This document shows positions 9,137 to 16,638 of a stretch of 38,392 bases of DNA, piece by piece (position 1 is the first letter of the stretch; the number at the start of each line of letters is the position of its first letter). Source of the DNA: S5-A14a sp022766365 (lineage in GTDB: Bacteria; Bacillota; Clostridia; Peptostreptococcales; Anaerovoracaceae); assembly GCA_050313295.1 (NCBI GenBank), contig JBNPLD010000015.1. One strand, written 5' to 3'. The notes below the pieces were generated by a model. It ran no database searches. It was not told the DNA's origin and saw only the letters and a list, made by a program, of their open reading frames with translations. The position numbers and the translations under genes are program-made.

Positions 9137-9553
9137 CTAGAATGCAAGGTTTTGTCCCAGACTTCGGCATTCGTCCATACCTTCTTCATCGGGTGTTTCG
9201 TGGACGATCAAGCAAGGTTGTGCAAGTTCAATTCCGGCATCATTCGCTTCCTCTTCCCAGAGCCTCATCCATTCACCATCACCCCAACCATATGAGCCAA
9301 ACAGTGCAACGGATTTTCCATTGAGTTTTGGAAGGACATCATCCCATAAAGGTCTAAATACATCTTCTTCCAGCTCCTCAGCTCCCATTGATGGGCATCC
9401 GAACGCAAGTACATCATACTCATCCACCATTTCCGGAGTGAATTCTTCGGCTGTAAACAGCTTTGCTGATTCGCCGGCGCCTTCCTGTATAGATTCAGCC
9501 ATAATTTTTGTGTTACCGGTTCCACTCCAGTAAACGATTGCGATGTTTTTCAT
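9137..9553 (-). CDS. Short-chain flavodoxin
   Basis: A 138-residue flavodoxin, a soluble FMN electron carrier that can replace ferredoxin. The phosphate-binding loop is YWSGTGNT at residues 8-15. FMN-stacking regions FGCPSMGAEE and FGSYGWGDGEW match the 50s and 90s loops of the short-chain family, including the conserved YGWGDGEWM block of clostridial flavodoxins. A GGAGGA ribosome site lies about 11 bases upstream of the ATG. It is the last gene of an apparent operon with DUF3793 (36 bp gap) and DUF2325, whose promoter carries two operator-like palindromes. Confidence 0.95.
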   Translation of the reverse strand: MKNIAIVYWSGTGNTKIMAESIQEGAGESAKLFTAEEFTPEMVDEYDVLAFGCPSMGAEELEEDVFRPLWDDVLPKLNGKSVALFGSYGWGDGEWMRLWEEEANDAGIELAQPCLIVHETPDEEGMDECRSLGQNLAF

Positions 9554-9589
9554 TTTTAATTTGTCCTCCTGTTGATTTATGTGCAGTTA

Positions 9590-10162
9590 CTAGCAGGAAA
9601 TGCTAGAACGTACTGCCAACTTTTCCAGTGTCGTGCCTGATGTGTAGCGCTCACAATATATCCTTGTGCACTTTCTGTGCTTTTCAAAAATACATTGTGC
9701 AGAGCATACATCGTGATAAACTTTCCATGGTCCGCAAAGGAGATAGTTCTTGCCTTTGTTTTTGAAGAAGGAAATCACATCTTCCGGTGGGTAACCAAGG
9801 AAAAATCCGATTTCATGGGGAAAATTGTCTTTCATGTCATAGTTTTCAAGCCGAGTCTTTAAACATTTAAGAAGTCCGCTAACAGATGAAAGATCATAAC
9901 CGAGATTCCCCAGAATTTGCATTGCATCATTGTTATCTAAAAGCTTTTGAAGCAGATGAGGTCTGAAAATATAAATCCATGCCTCTGATGAAGAAACTGA
10001 TAGGGCTATCAGATAAATCCCTTTATTGTTTATCTTTCTGTTAATTGCACCTATTTGACCGAATAAATCTTTCTTGTTATTGAAAGAAATTCTTATAAGA
10101 TTGCCTGACTTTAGACCGGCAAGGGTCGGTGCACAGTGCTTTATTATTTGGTACTCTGTCAT
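9590..10162 (-). CDS. DUF3793 family protein
   Basis: This 190-residue protein has the signature blocks of DUF3793: HCAPTLAGLKSGNL near the N-terminus, PHEIGFFLGYPPEDVISFF in the middle, and CGPWKVYHD followed by a cysteine-rich C-terminus containing KCTRIYC. The function of the family is not known to me. Cysteines are spread through the second half and could bind a metal or cofactor. A GGGAGAGG ribosome site precedes the ATG. It lies between DUF2325 (73 bp upstream) and flavodoxin (36 bp downstream), which points to a shared redox or metal-related job; that is inference from context only. Confidence 0.9.
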   Translation of the reverse strand: MTEYQIIKHCAPTLAGLKSGNLIRISFNNKKDLFGQIGAINRKINNKGIYLIALSVSSSEAWIYIFRPHLLQKLLDNNDAMQILGNLGYDLSSVSGLLKCLKTRLENYDMKDNFPHEIGFFLGYPPEDVISFFKNKGKNYLLCGPWKVYHDVCSAQCIFEKHRKCTRIYCERYTSGTTLEKLAVRSSISC

Positions 10163-10235
10163 CTACCTCTCCCGATAAGCGAATTGATTCAATGAGCGTG
10201 TAATTATTGTATTTACGCAAACATCTGCAACTATA

Positions 10236-10520
10236 TTAAACATTTACGTGCTTATCTAAGATTCCTCTTAATGCGGAAAGTGAGCTGGAATGACATCGCT
10301 CAATCGGAAGATTTGAGGCTTTTGCCTCATTGGTAGCAACTCGTATCATTTTGTGAGAAACAGTATTTGTAAACAAAACAAGTAAATCCGGATTCCCGAT
10401 TCGGCTCTTCATAGTGCCTTTCATTTGAGTGAAAACCTTCGCTTCGCAATTATAATCCTTACATAAATTTTTGTATTTGCAGACCATACAGTCGTTTCCG
10501 CCTATAATGACGATACTCAT
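10236..10520 (-). CDS. DUF2325 family protein, first gene of the flavodoxin operon
   Basis: A 94-residue protein matching DUF2325: an opening VIIGGND strand-loop, PDLLVLFTNTVSHKMIR in the middle, and a SSLSALRGILDKHV end. Residues 11-25 contain four cysteines (C11, C14, C20, C25), a spacing that could hold a metal ion or Fe-S centre, though no binding is shown by sequence alone. AGGAGG lies about six bases before the ATG. Its promoter at 10656-10684 overlaps a palindromic operator. Family function is unknown; clustering with DUF3793 and flavodoxin suggests a joint role. Confidence 0.9.
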   Translation of the reverse strand: MSIVIIGGNDCMVCKYKNLCKDYNCEAKVFTQMKGTMKSRIGNPDLLVLFTNTVSHKMIRVATNEAKASNLPIERCHSSSLSALRGILDKHVNV

Positions 10521-10626
10521 TCTATCCTCCTGATGAAAATCTATTATTGAGCTTTTGGATCAAATCAGTTAAAGCTCTGTAATGTATTTGTCGTAGTTTT
10601 AGATTTATTATTCAGCCATGCAATAT

Positions 10627-10669
10627 GTTAGCGTTAGCTGACCTTATCTATAGTTAGCATATGCTGACC
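10627..10669. promoter_or_regulatory. Twin palindromic operator sites (GTTAGC-N4-GCTGACC)
   Basis: Two 17-bp copies, GTTAGCGTTAGCTGACC at 10627-10643 and GTTAGCATATGCTGACC at 10653-10669, start 26 bp apart in the same orientation. They are identical outside the central four bases, and each is an imperfect palindrome (GTTAGC facing GCTGAC). One covers the -10 element and the other lies just downstream of it in the early transcribed region. The half-site resembles operators of DtxR/IdeR-type metal repressors (TTAGGTTAGG-like), but the regulator is not in this window and the assignment is an inference. Confidence 0.65.
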
Positions 10670-10684
10670 AGAGCGATTTGTCAA
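10656..10684 (-). promoter_or_regulatory. Promoter of the DUF2325-DUF3793-flavodoxin operon
   Basis: On the minus strand TTGACA (10679-10684) and TATGCT (10656-10661) are 17 bp apart. The -10 element lies inside one operator palindrome, the arrangement expected for repression. Confidence 0.65.
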
Positions 10685-10702
10685 GACTTTTTTTAAAAAT
10701 TA

Positions 10703-10731
10703 TTTACTTTTTTTTTCGTTAACTATATAAT
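10703..10731 (+). promoter_or_regulatory. Promoter for the small membrane export gene
   Basis: TTTACT (10703-10708) and TATAAT (10726-10731) are spaced by 17 bp, 40 bp before the ATG at 10771. It faces away from the flavodoxin operon promoter. Confidence 0.55.
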
Positions 10732-10770
10732 TAAGGCTAGTATTAACGTAAATAGGCGGTTTTTGAATAA

Positions 10771-11226
10771 ATGAAGACGATCTTTTCTACAATTGCAATG
10801 GCTATGATTCCTGTTATAGAGCTCAGGGGTGCGATACCGTTTGGGGTGGCAGCAGGCCTTACAGTTACACAAGCAATGTTTTTTTCCATAATCGGGAATC
10901 TTATTCCCATACCGTTCATTCTTTTTTTTCTAAGACGAGTATTTCAACTTATGAGGAAGATGAGTCCGAGGCTTGAGTCAGTTGTAGAAAAGCTCGAAGC
11001 AAAAGCAAAGTCTAAGCAGGAGATAATTGACAAGTACGAGTGGATCGGACTTGTGATTCTCGTTGCAATACCATTGCCCGGAACAGGAGGCTGGACAGGA
11101 GCTCTTGTAGCTACTGTGCTTGATATGAGAATTAAAAGGGCCTTTCCTGCAATTGTAATCGGAGTTACTATTGCAGGAATACTTGTTTCAGTTATAACAT
11201 ATGGGGGTTTATCGATTTTTAGCTAG
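10771..11226 (+). CDS. Putative small multidrug export protein (Sm_multidrug_ex family)
   Basis: A 151-residue inner membrane protein with about four hydrophobic segments. Residues 11-27 (MIPVIELRGAIPFGVAA) and the LPGTGGWTGALVA stretch are the paired conserved loops of this family. Despite the family name, transport of drugs has little support and the real substrate is unclear. No strong ribosome site precedes the ATG at 10771. Fifty-four bp downstream lies the NfeD gene, so the three genes to 12649 probably form one transcript. Confidence 0.85.
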   Translation: MKTIFSTIAMAMIPVIELRGAIPFGVAAGLTVTQAMFFSIIGNLIPIPFILFFLRRVFQLMRKMSPRLESVVEKLEAKAKSKQEIIDKYEWIGLVILVAIPLPGTGGWTGALVATVLDMRIKRAFPAIVIGVTIAGILVSVITYGGLSIFS

Positions 11227-11280
11227 GAAATTCAAATGGATTTTTATATTAATCGGTTGATGGTTGAAGGGAGGAGTTAA

Positions 11281-11721
11281 ATGAACATAGCCATGTGGGT
11301 AATATGGCTTGTAGCTGCAGGATTACTTCTTGTTATCGAAGGATTGACACTGGGTCTTACCACCATTTGGTTTGCGATAGGAGCCCTCTGTGCAATGATT
11401 GTAGCACTTTTGGGCGGCAGTCTTGTTTGGCAGATAATATGTTTTGTTGTGGTCAGTGTGGTGATGCTCTCACTCACAAGAAAAATATTCGTTGAAAAGC
11501 TGAAGACAGGCGAGGAGATGACCAATATAGACTCTATGATAGGTAAAGTAGGAGAAGTCAGAATTGAGATTAAGCCATATAAGCCGGGAGTAATTTTCGT
11601 ATGGGGTCAAGAGTGGACTGCAATTCCATATGTACAGGATCAAGAGTTTGAACCGGGATCAAAAGTTCGTGTTGTTGGGGTTGACGGTGTCAAACTTCTG
11701 GTGGAAGAATTTAAGAAATAA
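11281..11721 (+). CDS. NfeD family membrane protein
   Basis: A 146-residue protein with two or three N-terminal membrane segments and a C-terminal soluble OB-fold domain (MIGKVGEVRIEIKPYKPGVI to VRVVGVDGVKLLVEE). NfeD proteins of this short type are encoded next to SPFH proteins and act with them in membrane microdomains; the next gene is such a paraslipin. GGGAGGAG lies just upstream of the ATG. The serine-protease domain of long NfeD forms is absent. Confidence 0.92.
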   Translation: MNIAMWVIWLVAAGLLLVIEGLTLGLTTIWFAIGALCAMIVALLGGSLVWQIICFVVVSVVMLSLTRKIFVEKLKTGEEMTNIDSMIGKVGEVRIEIKPYKPGVIFVWGQEWTAIPYVQDQEFEPGSKVRVVGVDGVKLLVEEFKK

Positions 11722-11761
11722 TAATTAACGTGATAGAAGAGAAAAAAAGGAGGTCCAACTA

Positions 11762-12649
11762 ATGGGTTTGATTATTTTACTGGTGTTGATTGTAGCGGTG
11801 ATTGCAATTATAGCGACAAACATACGGATAGTTCCACAGGCACAGGCATATGTAATAGAAAGGCTAGGTGCTTATAAAGGGACATGGAGCGTGGGCTTAC
11901 ACGTGAAAATTCCTTTTATAGATAGAGTTGCCAGGAAGGTATCTTTGAAAGAAAGGGTCATTGATTTTCCACCTCAGCCTGTGATTACAAAGGATAATGT
12001 AACCATGGAAATTGATACGGTGGTTTTCTTCCAGATCACGGATCCTAAACTTTTTACATATGGTTCGGAATCCCCTATGCAAGCAATAGAAAATCTTACA
12101 GCGACAACCCTTAGGAATATAATCGGTGAACTTGAACTTGACGAATCGCTAACTTCCAGAGAACATATAAATACGAAGATAAGAATCGTTCTTGATGAGG
12201 CAACTGATCCGTGGGGAATTAAGATTAACAGAGTGGAGGTTAAGAATATTACCCCTCCTAGGGATATTCAGGTTGCCATGGAAAAACAAATGAGAGCAGA
12301 GCGTGAACGAAGAGAAAGCATCTTAAAAGCGGAGGGTGAGAAAAAATCCGCAATTTTGATTGCCGAAGGAAACAAAGAAGCTTTGATTTTGCAGGCAGAA
12401 GCCAACAAACAGTCAGCTATCAAAAATGCAGAGGGTCAGGCCGAGGCAATAAGAATGGTTCAGAAAGCTACAGCTGATGGTATCAAAATGCTTGTTGAGT
12501 CGAAACCAAATAAGGAAGTTATCGCACTGAAATCACTTTCATCTTTGGAAAAGGCAGCCAACGGAAAGGCAACTAAGATAATTATACCGTCGGATATTGC
12601 AAGTGTAGCAGGCCTTGCTACCGGCATTAAAGAATTGATTAAGGATTAA
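11762..12649 (+). CDS. SPFH/band 7 protein, paraslipin (QmcA-like)
   Basis: A 295-residue membrane protein: one N-terminal membrane segment (residues about 2-20), an SPFH domain beginning IRIVPQAQAYVIERLGAYKG, and an Ala/Glu-rich coiled coil with repeated AEG motifs (ILKAEGEKKSAILIAEGNKE) that drives oligomerisation. AGGAGG precedes the ATG. Paired with NfeD 40 bp upstream, it likely organises membrane domains or chaperones membrane proteins. HflC/HflK are relatives, but the single gene next to NfeD favours the paraslipin group. Confidence 0.93.
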   Translation: MGLIILLVLIVAVIAIIATNIRIVPQAQAYVIERLGAYKGTWSVGLHVKIPFIDRVARKVSLKERVIDFPPQPVITKDNVTMEIDTVVFFQITDPKLFTYGSESPMQAIENLTATTLRNIIGELELDESLTSREHINTKIRIVLDEATDPWGIKINRVEVKNITPPRDIQVAMEKQMRAERERRESILKAEGEKKSAILIAEGNKEALILQAEANKQSAIKNAEGQAEAIRMVQKATADGIKMLVESKPNKEVIALKSLSSLEKAANGKATKIIIPSDIASVAGLATGIKELIKD

Positions 12650-12675
12650 TGTTAGAGACATAAAAATACACGTAC

Positions 12676-12724
12676 AAAAATAGCCTTCTATGATACCCAT
12701 AATTCATTGTAGAAGGCTATTTTT
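12676..12724 (+). terminator. Perfect 15-bp terminator between paraslipin and serA
   Basis: AAAAATAGCCTTCTA (12676-12690) pairs exactly with TAGAAGGCTATTTTT (12710-12724). The A-run and T-run on either side make it work in both directions, ending the convergent serA transcript as well. Confidence 0.92.
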
Positions 12725-12791
12725 GATTTTGCATTCTTTTGGAGCCCATACCAAAATTCAATGGTATGTATTTGTAAATCAGAAGAGCAGC

Positions 12792-13937
12792 TTAAAGATC
12801 TTGCATAACCCTAACCTTTACAACTCCCTCAGCTGCTCGAACACGGGTAAAAGGCTCAGAAGAACTTATGAGTGCGTAACCATAGACACCTTTGAGACCG
12901 CCGGTAGCTCCGGTAATAATATTGTTTTCACACATTTTGATTGCCATATCAACAGGATTGCTTATTCCCTTTGTTATAACAGCAACGCGAGCTTCACCCT
13001 CCTTCATCGGTCCAAGGGAGGCATTTGGCAGGTTTACAGAATTGGAAATATTGCCGTTCTCAATAAAATTCATGATTTCATCTGCGGCCATAACAGCACA
13101 GTTATCTTCAGCTTCAGCTGTAGAAGCACCCAGGTGCGGTACACAGAGGACTCCCGGTTTGCACATAATTCCATCAGTTGGGAAATCAGTGACATATTGC
13201 TTTATTTTTCCGGAATTAATGGCATCGAGAAGATCTTCCTCATTTACAAGACTGTTCCTGGAGAAGTTGAGAATTACAACCCCTTCCTTGCATTGATCGA
13301 AGATTTCTTTGTTAAACATATTCCTGTTTTCAGGATTTGCAGGGATGTGAACGGTTATATAATCGCATACTGAAAGGAGATCCCCCATGTTAGGAAGAAT
13401 TTCAATGCAAGGGTACATGTCATGGGCAGCACGAACACCAAGATATGGATCATAACCGACAACTTTCATTTCTAGATTTGAAGCTGCGTTGGCAACCTTT
13501 ACGCCTATGGCTCCCAGACCTATTACGCCCAGAGTTTTTCCGGCGATTTCATGTCCGGCAAATTGCCCCTTACCCTTTTCAACAGAAGAAGATATATCGG
13601 TTGAAAGTGAGCAAGCCCAATTGATAGAGTCATATAAGTTCCTGGCGCTCATAATAACACTCGCAATTACCAATTCTTTAACAGCGTTTGCGTTGGCTCC
13701 GGGGGTATTGAAAACCGCAATACCTTTATCGGCACATTTTTCCAGTGGAATGTTATTCACACCGGCACCTGCTCTGGCGATAGCCACTAAGGATTCAGGA
13801 AATTCCATATTGTGCATATCCTGACTTCTGACAATGATTCCGTTAGCAGTGTCTATATCGTCAACGATTTCATAGAGATTAGTAAAATGCTCTAAGCCTA
13901 TCTTAGAAATTTTGTTTAAAGTTCCAATTCTGTACAT
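12792..13937 (-). CDS. serA: D-3-phosphoglycerate dehydrogenase
   Basis: Catalyses the first step of serine synthesis, NAD-dependent oxidation of 3-phosphoglycerate. The 381-residue protein has the D-2-hydroxyacid dehydrogenase layout: N-terminal substrate domain with ARAGAGVNNI, the Rossmann motif GVIGLGAIG, the catalytic arginine in NFSRNSLV, and the catalytic histidine in VPHLGAST. The C-terminal 70 residues may be a short ACT-like regulatory region but lack clear landmarks. AGAGG lies six bases before the ATG. It is divergent from serC, the next enzyme, and their promoters overlap. Confidence 0.95.
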   Translation of the reverse strand: MYRIGTLNKISKIGLEHFTNLYEIVDDIDTANGIIVRSQDMHNMEFPESLVAIARAGAGVNNIPLEKCADKGIAVFNTPGANANAVKELVIASVIMSARNLYDSINWACSLSTDISSSVEKGKGQFAGHEIAGKTLGVIGLGAIGVKVANAASNLEMKVVGYDPYLGVRAAHDMYPCIEILPNMGDLLSVCDYITVHIPANPENRNMFNKEIFDQCKEGVVILNFSRNSLVNEEDLLDAINSGKIKQYVTDFPTDGIMCKPGVLCVPHLGASTAEAEDNCAVMAADEIMNFIENGNISNSVNLPNASLGPMKEGEARVAVITKGISNPVDMAIKMCENNIITGATGGLKGVYGYALISSSEPFTRVRAAEGVVKVRVMQDL

Positions 13938-14015
13938 AGCAAACCTCTTTTCAATTAATCTTTTTAATGTTTTTCTCTTCGATTTAGAACAATAAATCTT
14001 TAAACTGTATTCTGG

Positions 14016-14044
14016 ATTATATCATATCAAAGCATTGACATCAA
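14016..14044 (-). promoter_or_regulatory. serA promoter, overlapping the serC promoter
   Basis: Minus strand TTGATG (14039-14044), 17 bp, TATAAT (14016-14021). Its -35 shares two bases with the serC -35 on the opposite strand. Confidence 0.55.
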
Positions 14045-14062
14045 TATGCATTGTGGTATAAT
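14035..14062 (+). promoter_or_regulatory. serC-apgM promoter
   Basis: TTGACA (14035-14040) and TATAAT (14057-14062), both consensus, are 16 bp apart, 62 bp before the serC ATG. Confidence 0.8.
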
Positions 14063-14124
14063 TTAAGTCAAACAGAGAAAATTTTTATTAAAAACAACAA
14101 TTAATACTAGCAGGGGTGATGAAA

Positions 14125-15216
14125 ATGAACAAAAATTACAGAGTTTTTAACTTTTCTGCCGGCCCATCAATGTTGCCGTTAGAAGTTATCGAAGATGTTG
14201 CAAGAGAGCTGCCAAATTATAAGGGAAGCGGCCAATCAGTAATGGAAATGAGTCATCGCTCTGAGGTATTTGACAAAATAATCAAAGAAGCTGAAGCTGA
14301 TTTGAGATCTTTATTGAATATCCCGGACAATTATAAAGTGCTTTTCATTCAGGGGGGTGCCACGGTACAATTCTCAATGGTTGCACTAAATTTCATGGGA
14401 GGAAGCCATAAGGCGGATTACATAATCACAGGTTCGTGGGCAAAGAAGGCATATAAAGAAGCTCAGAAATATGGTGATGTGAGAGTTGTGGCATCTTCAG
14501 AAGATGATAAATTCTCATATATTCCTAAGGTAAAAAAAGAAGATTTTAGAGAAGATGCAGATTATGTATACATCTGTTACAATAATACGATTTACGGAAC
14601 TCATTTTCCATATATTCCGGAGACGGGAGATATTCCGCTGGTTGCAGATATGAGTTCTTGCATTCTTTCTGAGGAAATTGATGTCACTAAATTTGCGGCA
14701 ATTTTTGCAGGAGCTCAGAAAAACATCGGACCTGCAGGTGTGACGATTGCGATTATAAGGGAGGATATGCTGGGAAAAGCCCATCCTATGACACCGGTTT
14801 ACCTGGATTATAAAACTCATGCAGACAAGGATTCTCTTTATAACACTCCTCCTTGCTTTGCTATATACGTAGCAGGAAAAGTTTTCAAGAACTTGCTTGA
14901 TAAAGGCGGAATTGGAGCCATTGAGAAAAAGAATAAAGAAAAGGCTAATAAACTGTACGGTGCAATAGATGAAAGTAAACTTTTCAGCTGTCCTGTTAAG
15001 GGTGAGAATCGTTCTCTGATGAATGTTGTGATGGTAACAGGCAGAGAGGATTTAGATAAAAAATTTGTAAAAGCTGCTGAAGAAGAAGGCCTGGTGAATC
15101 TTAAGGGTCACCGTTCAATTGGAGGACTCAGAGCAAGCATTTACAATGCAATGCCGGAGGAAGGTGTAGATAAGCTCATAGAATTTATGAAGAAATTTGA
15201 GGATGAGAATAAATAA
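14125..15216 (+). CDS. serC: Phosphoserine aminotransferase
   Basis: The PLP enzyme that transaminates 3-phosphohydroxypyruvate, the SerA product, to phosphoserine. Residues near the start read VFNFSAGPSMLP, the family signature; MEMSHRSEVF and FIQGGATVQF follow; the PLP lysine lies in FAGAQKNIGPAGV. At 363 residues it is full length. GTG at 14116 and ATG at 14119 are also in frame, but AGGGG at 14112-14116 is best spaced for the ATG at 14125. The stop overlaps the apgM start by one base (TAATG), so the two are translationally coupled. Confidence 0.97.
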   Translation: MNKNYRVFNFSAGPSMLPLEVIEDVARELPNYKGSGQSVMEMSHRSEVFDKIIKEAEADLRSLLNIPDNYKVLFIQGGATVQFSMVALNFMGGSHKADYIITGSWAKKAYKEAQKYGDVRVVASSEDDKFSYIPKVKKEDFREDADYVYICYNNTIYGTHFPYIPETGDIPLVADMSSCILSEEIDVTKFAAIFAGAQKNIGPAGVTIAIIREDMLGKAHPMTPVYLDYKTHADKDSLYNTPPCFAIYVAGKVFKNLLDKGGIGAIEKKNKEKANKLYGAIDESKLFSCPVKGENRSLMNVVMVTGREDLDKKFVKAAEEEGLVNLKGHRSIGGLRASIYNAMPEEGVDKLIEFMKKFEDENK

Positions 15217-16616
15217 TGAAGTATTTTATATTAATAACAGATGGTGCGGGAGATTATCCGCTTCCTGACAGGGACAAAAAAACCCCTCTCCAACTGGCTG
15301 ATAACCCCGTTGTTAATGAACTGGCTCATAGAGGGACTGTCGGCAGGTGCAGGACAATTCCAAATGGCATGGAAGCCGGAAGTGATGTAGGACATCTTTC
15401 TCTATTGGGCTATCCTCCGGAGAAATTTCATACCGGGAGGGCACCTCTTGAAGCGGCAAGTATGGGGATTGAACTGGCTGATAATGATATCACATTCAGG
15501 GGGAATATTGTCACTCTGAGAGATCCTTCATTTAATGACAATTCATCAGATGAAAATTCCTGTGCGAACCTGTATTCTACTGCCTTTGAGAATCTTGAAT
15601 TGGTGGATCACAGCAGCCAGGATATTTCTTCAGAAGAAGGGAAGAAGCTTTATGATGATCTTCAGGATTATCTCAGGAAAGAAGGATTGATGGAAAATAC
15701 TTTTATGCAGCATGGAGTTTCTTATAGGGGGGCGTTTGTAATAGAGAATACTTCGGAAGGTATTGTACCGGCAGATGTGGGAAGTGAACCTCCTCACAAT
15801 ATTATCGGAGAGAAGATAGGTGATTATCTTCCCGGATGCAAGTTAGCTGAAAAAGGATTATGCCAAATCTCAGGAAATACGAATCAAGTTGTATCTGTTG
15901 ACGGTTCCGATTCCAAAGAAGACGATAATAATGAGATTAAGGCGAATTGTCTGGTTTCGGAGAAAATCAGAGAGATCATGGAACGAAGCTATGAGTTTCT
16001 CAAGAACCATCCTGTGAACAAGGCAAGAATCGAAAGGGGACTTCGACCGGGAAACTGTCTGTGGATATGGGGCGGCGGAAGAAAACCGGCTCTGATACCA
16101 TACGGAAACGGTAGGAAACTAAACTGCTCCGTGATAAGTGCGGTGGATCTGATAAAGGGAATCGGTATTCTGTCAGGAATGAAGGTTGTAAACGTGAATG
16201 GAGCCACAGGAAATAAGGAAACCAATTTCAAGGGTAAAGGAGAAGCCGCTGTTGAGGCATTTGAAGGCGGAGATGATTTGGTATTTGTTCATGTGGAAGG
16301 TCCTGACGAGTGCGGTCATCAGGGAGATGAAAACGGCAAGATATTTTGTCTTGAAGAGATAGATGAGAATATTTTAAAACCGGTGCTTAACTACTTGAAA
16401 AATACCGGAGAAAGATATAAAATTCTAGTAATGCCTGATCACTATACGCCTCTCGAATTGAGGACACATAGTGAAGATCCTGTTCCGTTTGTAATGTATG
16501 ACAGTGAAAATGAGAGGGCATATGATGAAACTAGAAATTATACCGAAGAATCCGGTGAGAAAGGCATGATTTTTGAGAATGGTTCTGAAATTGCGGAGGC
16601 TTTTCTCGCTGAATAA
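15216..16616 (+). CDS. apgM: Cofactor-independent phosphoglycerate mutase, ApgM type
   Basis: A 466-residue member of the alkaline phosphatase superfamily that interconverts 3- and 2-phosphoglycerate. It has the metal site LITDGAGDYP at the N-terminus, the nucleophile loop GMEAGSDVGHLSLLGY, HVEGPDECGHQGD, and MPDHYTPLELRTHSEDPVPF. This is the archaeal/clostridial ApgM type rather than the GpmI type. A polar insert rich in Asp, Ser and Asn lies around residues 230-245. Coupling to serC suggests it supplies 3-phosphoglycerate or, less likely, dephosphorylates phosphoserine, since no serB is in the window. Confidence 0.92.
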   Translation: MKYFILITDGAGDYPLPDRDKKTPLQLADNPVVNELAHRGTVGRCRTIPNGMEAGSDVGHLSLLGYPPEKFHTGRAPLEAASMGIELADNDITFRGNIVTLRDPSFNDNSSDENSCANLYSTAFENLELVDHSSQDISSEEGKKLYDDLQDYLRKEGLMENTFMQHGVSYRGAFVIENTSEGIVPADVGSEPPHNIIGEKIGDYLPGCKLAEKGLCQISGNTNQVVSVDGSDSKEDDNNEIKANCLVSEKIREIMERSYEFLKNHPVNKARIERGLRPGNCLWIWGGGRKPALIPYGNGRKLNCSVISAVDLIKGIGILSGMKVVNVNGATGNKETNFKGKGEAAVEAFEGGDDLVFVHVEGPDECGHQGDENGKIFCLEEIDENILKPVLNYLKNTGERYKILVMPDHYTPLELRTHSEDPVPFVMYDSENERAYDETRNYTEESGEKGMIFENGSEIAEAFLAE

Positions 16617-16638
16617 AATTGCTGGAGAGTAGGAATAT

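Noticed and set aside
12676..12724. Shared 12-mer TAGCCTTCTATG between the paraslipin terminator and the IS256 ends
   Set aside because: The stem is a perfect terminator in its own right, and the shared stretch is too short to show descent from the IS.
12690..13373. Long plus-strand frames opposite serA
   Set aside because: They are antisense shadows of serA, with no ribosome site and no recognisable protein motifs.
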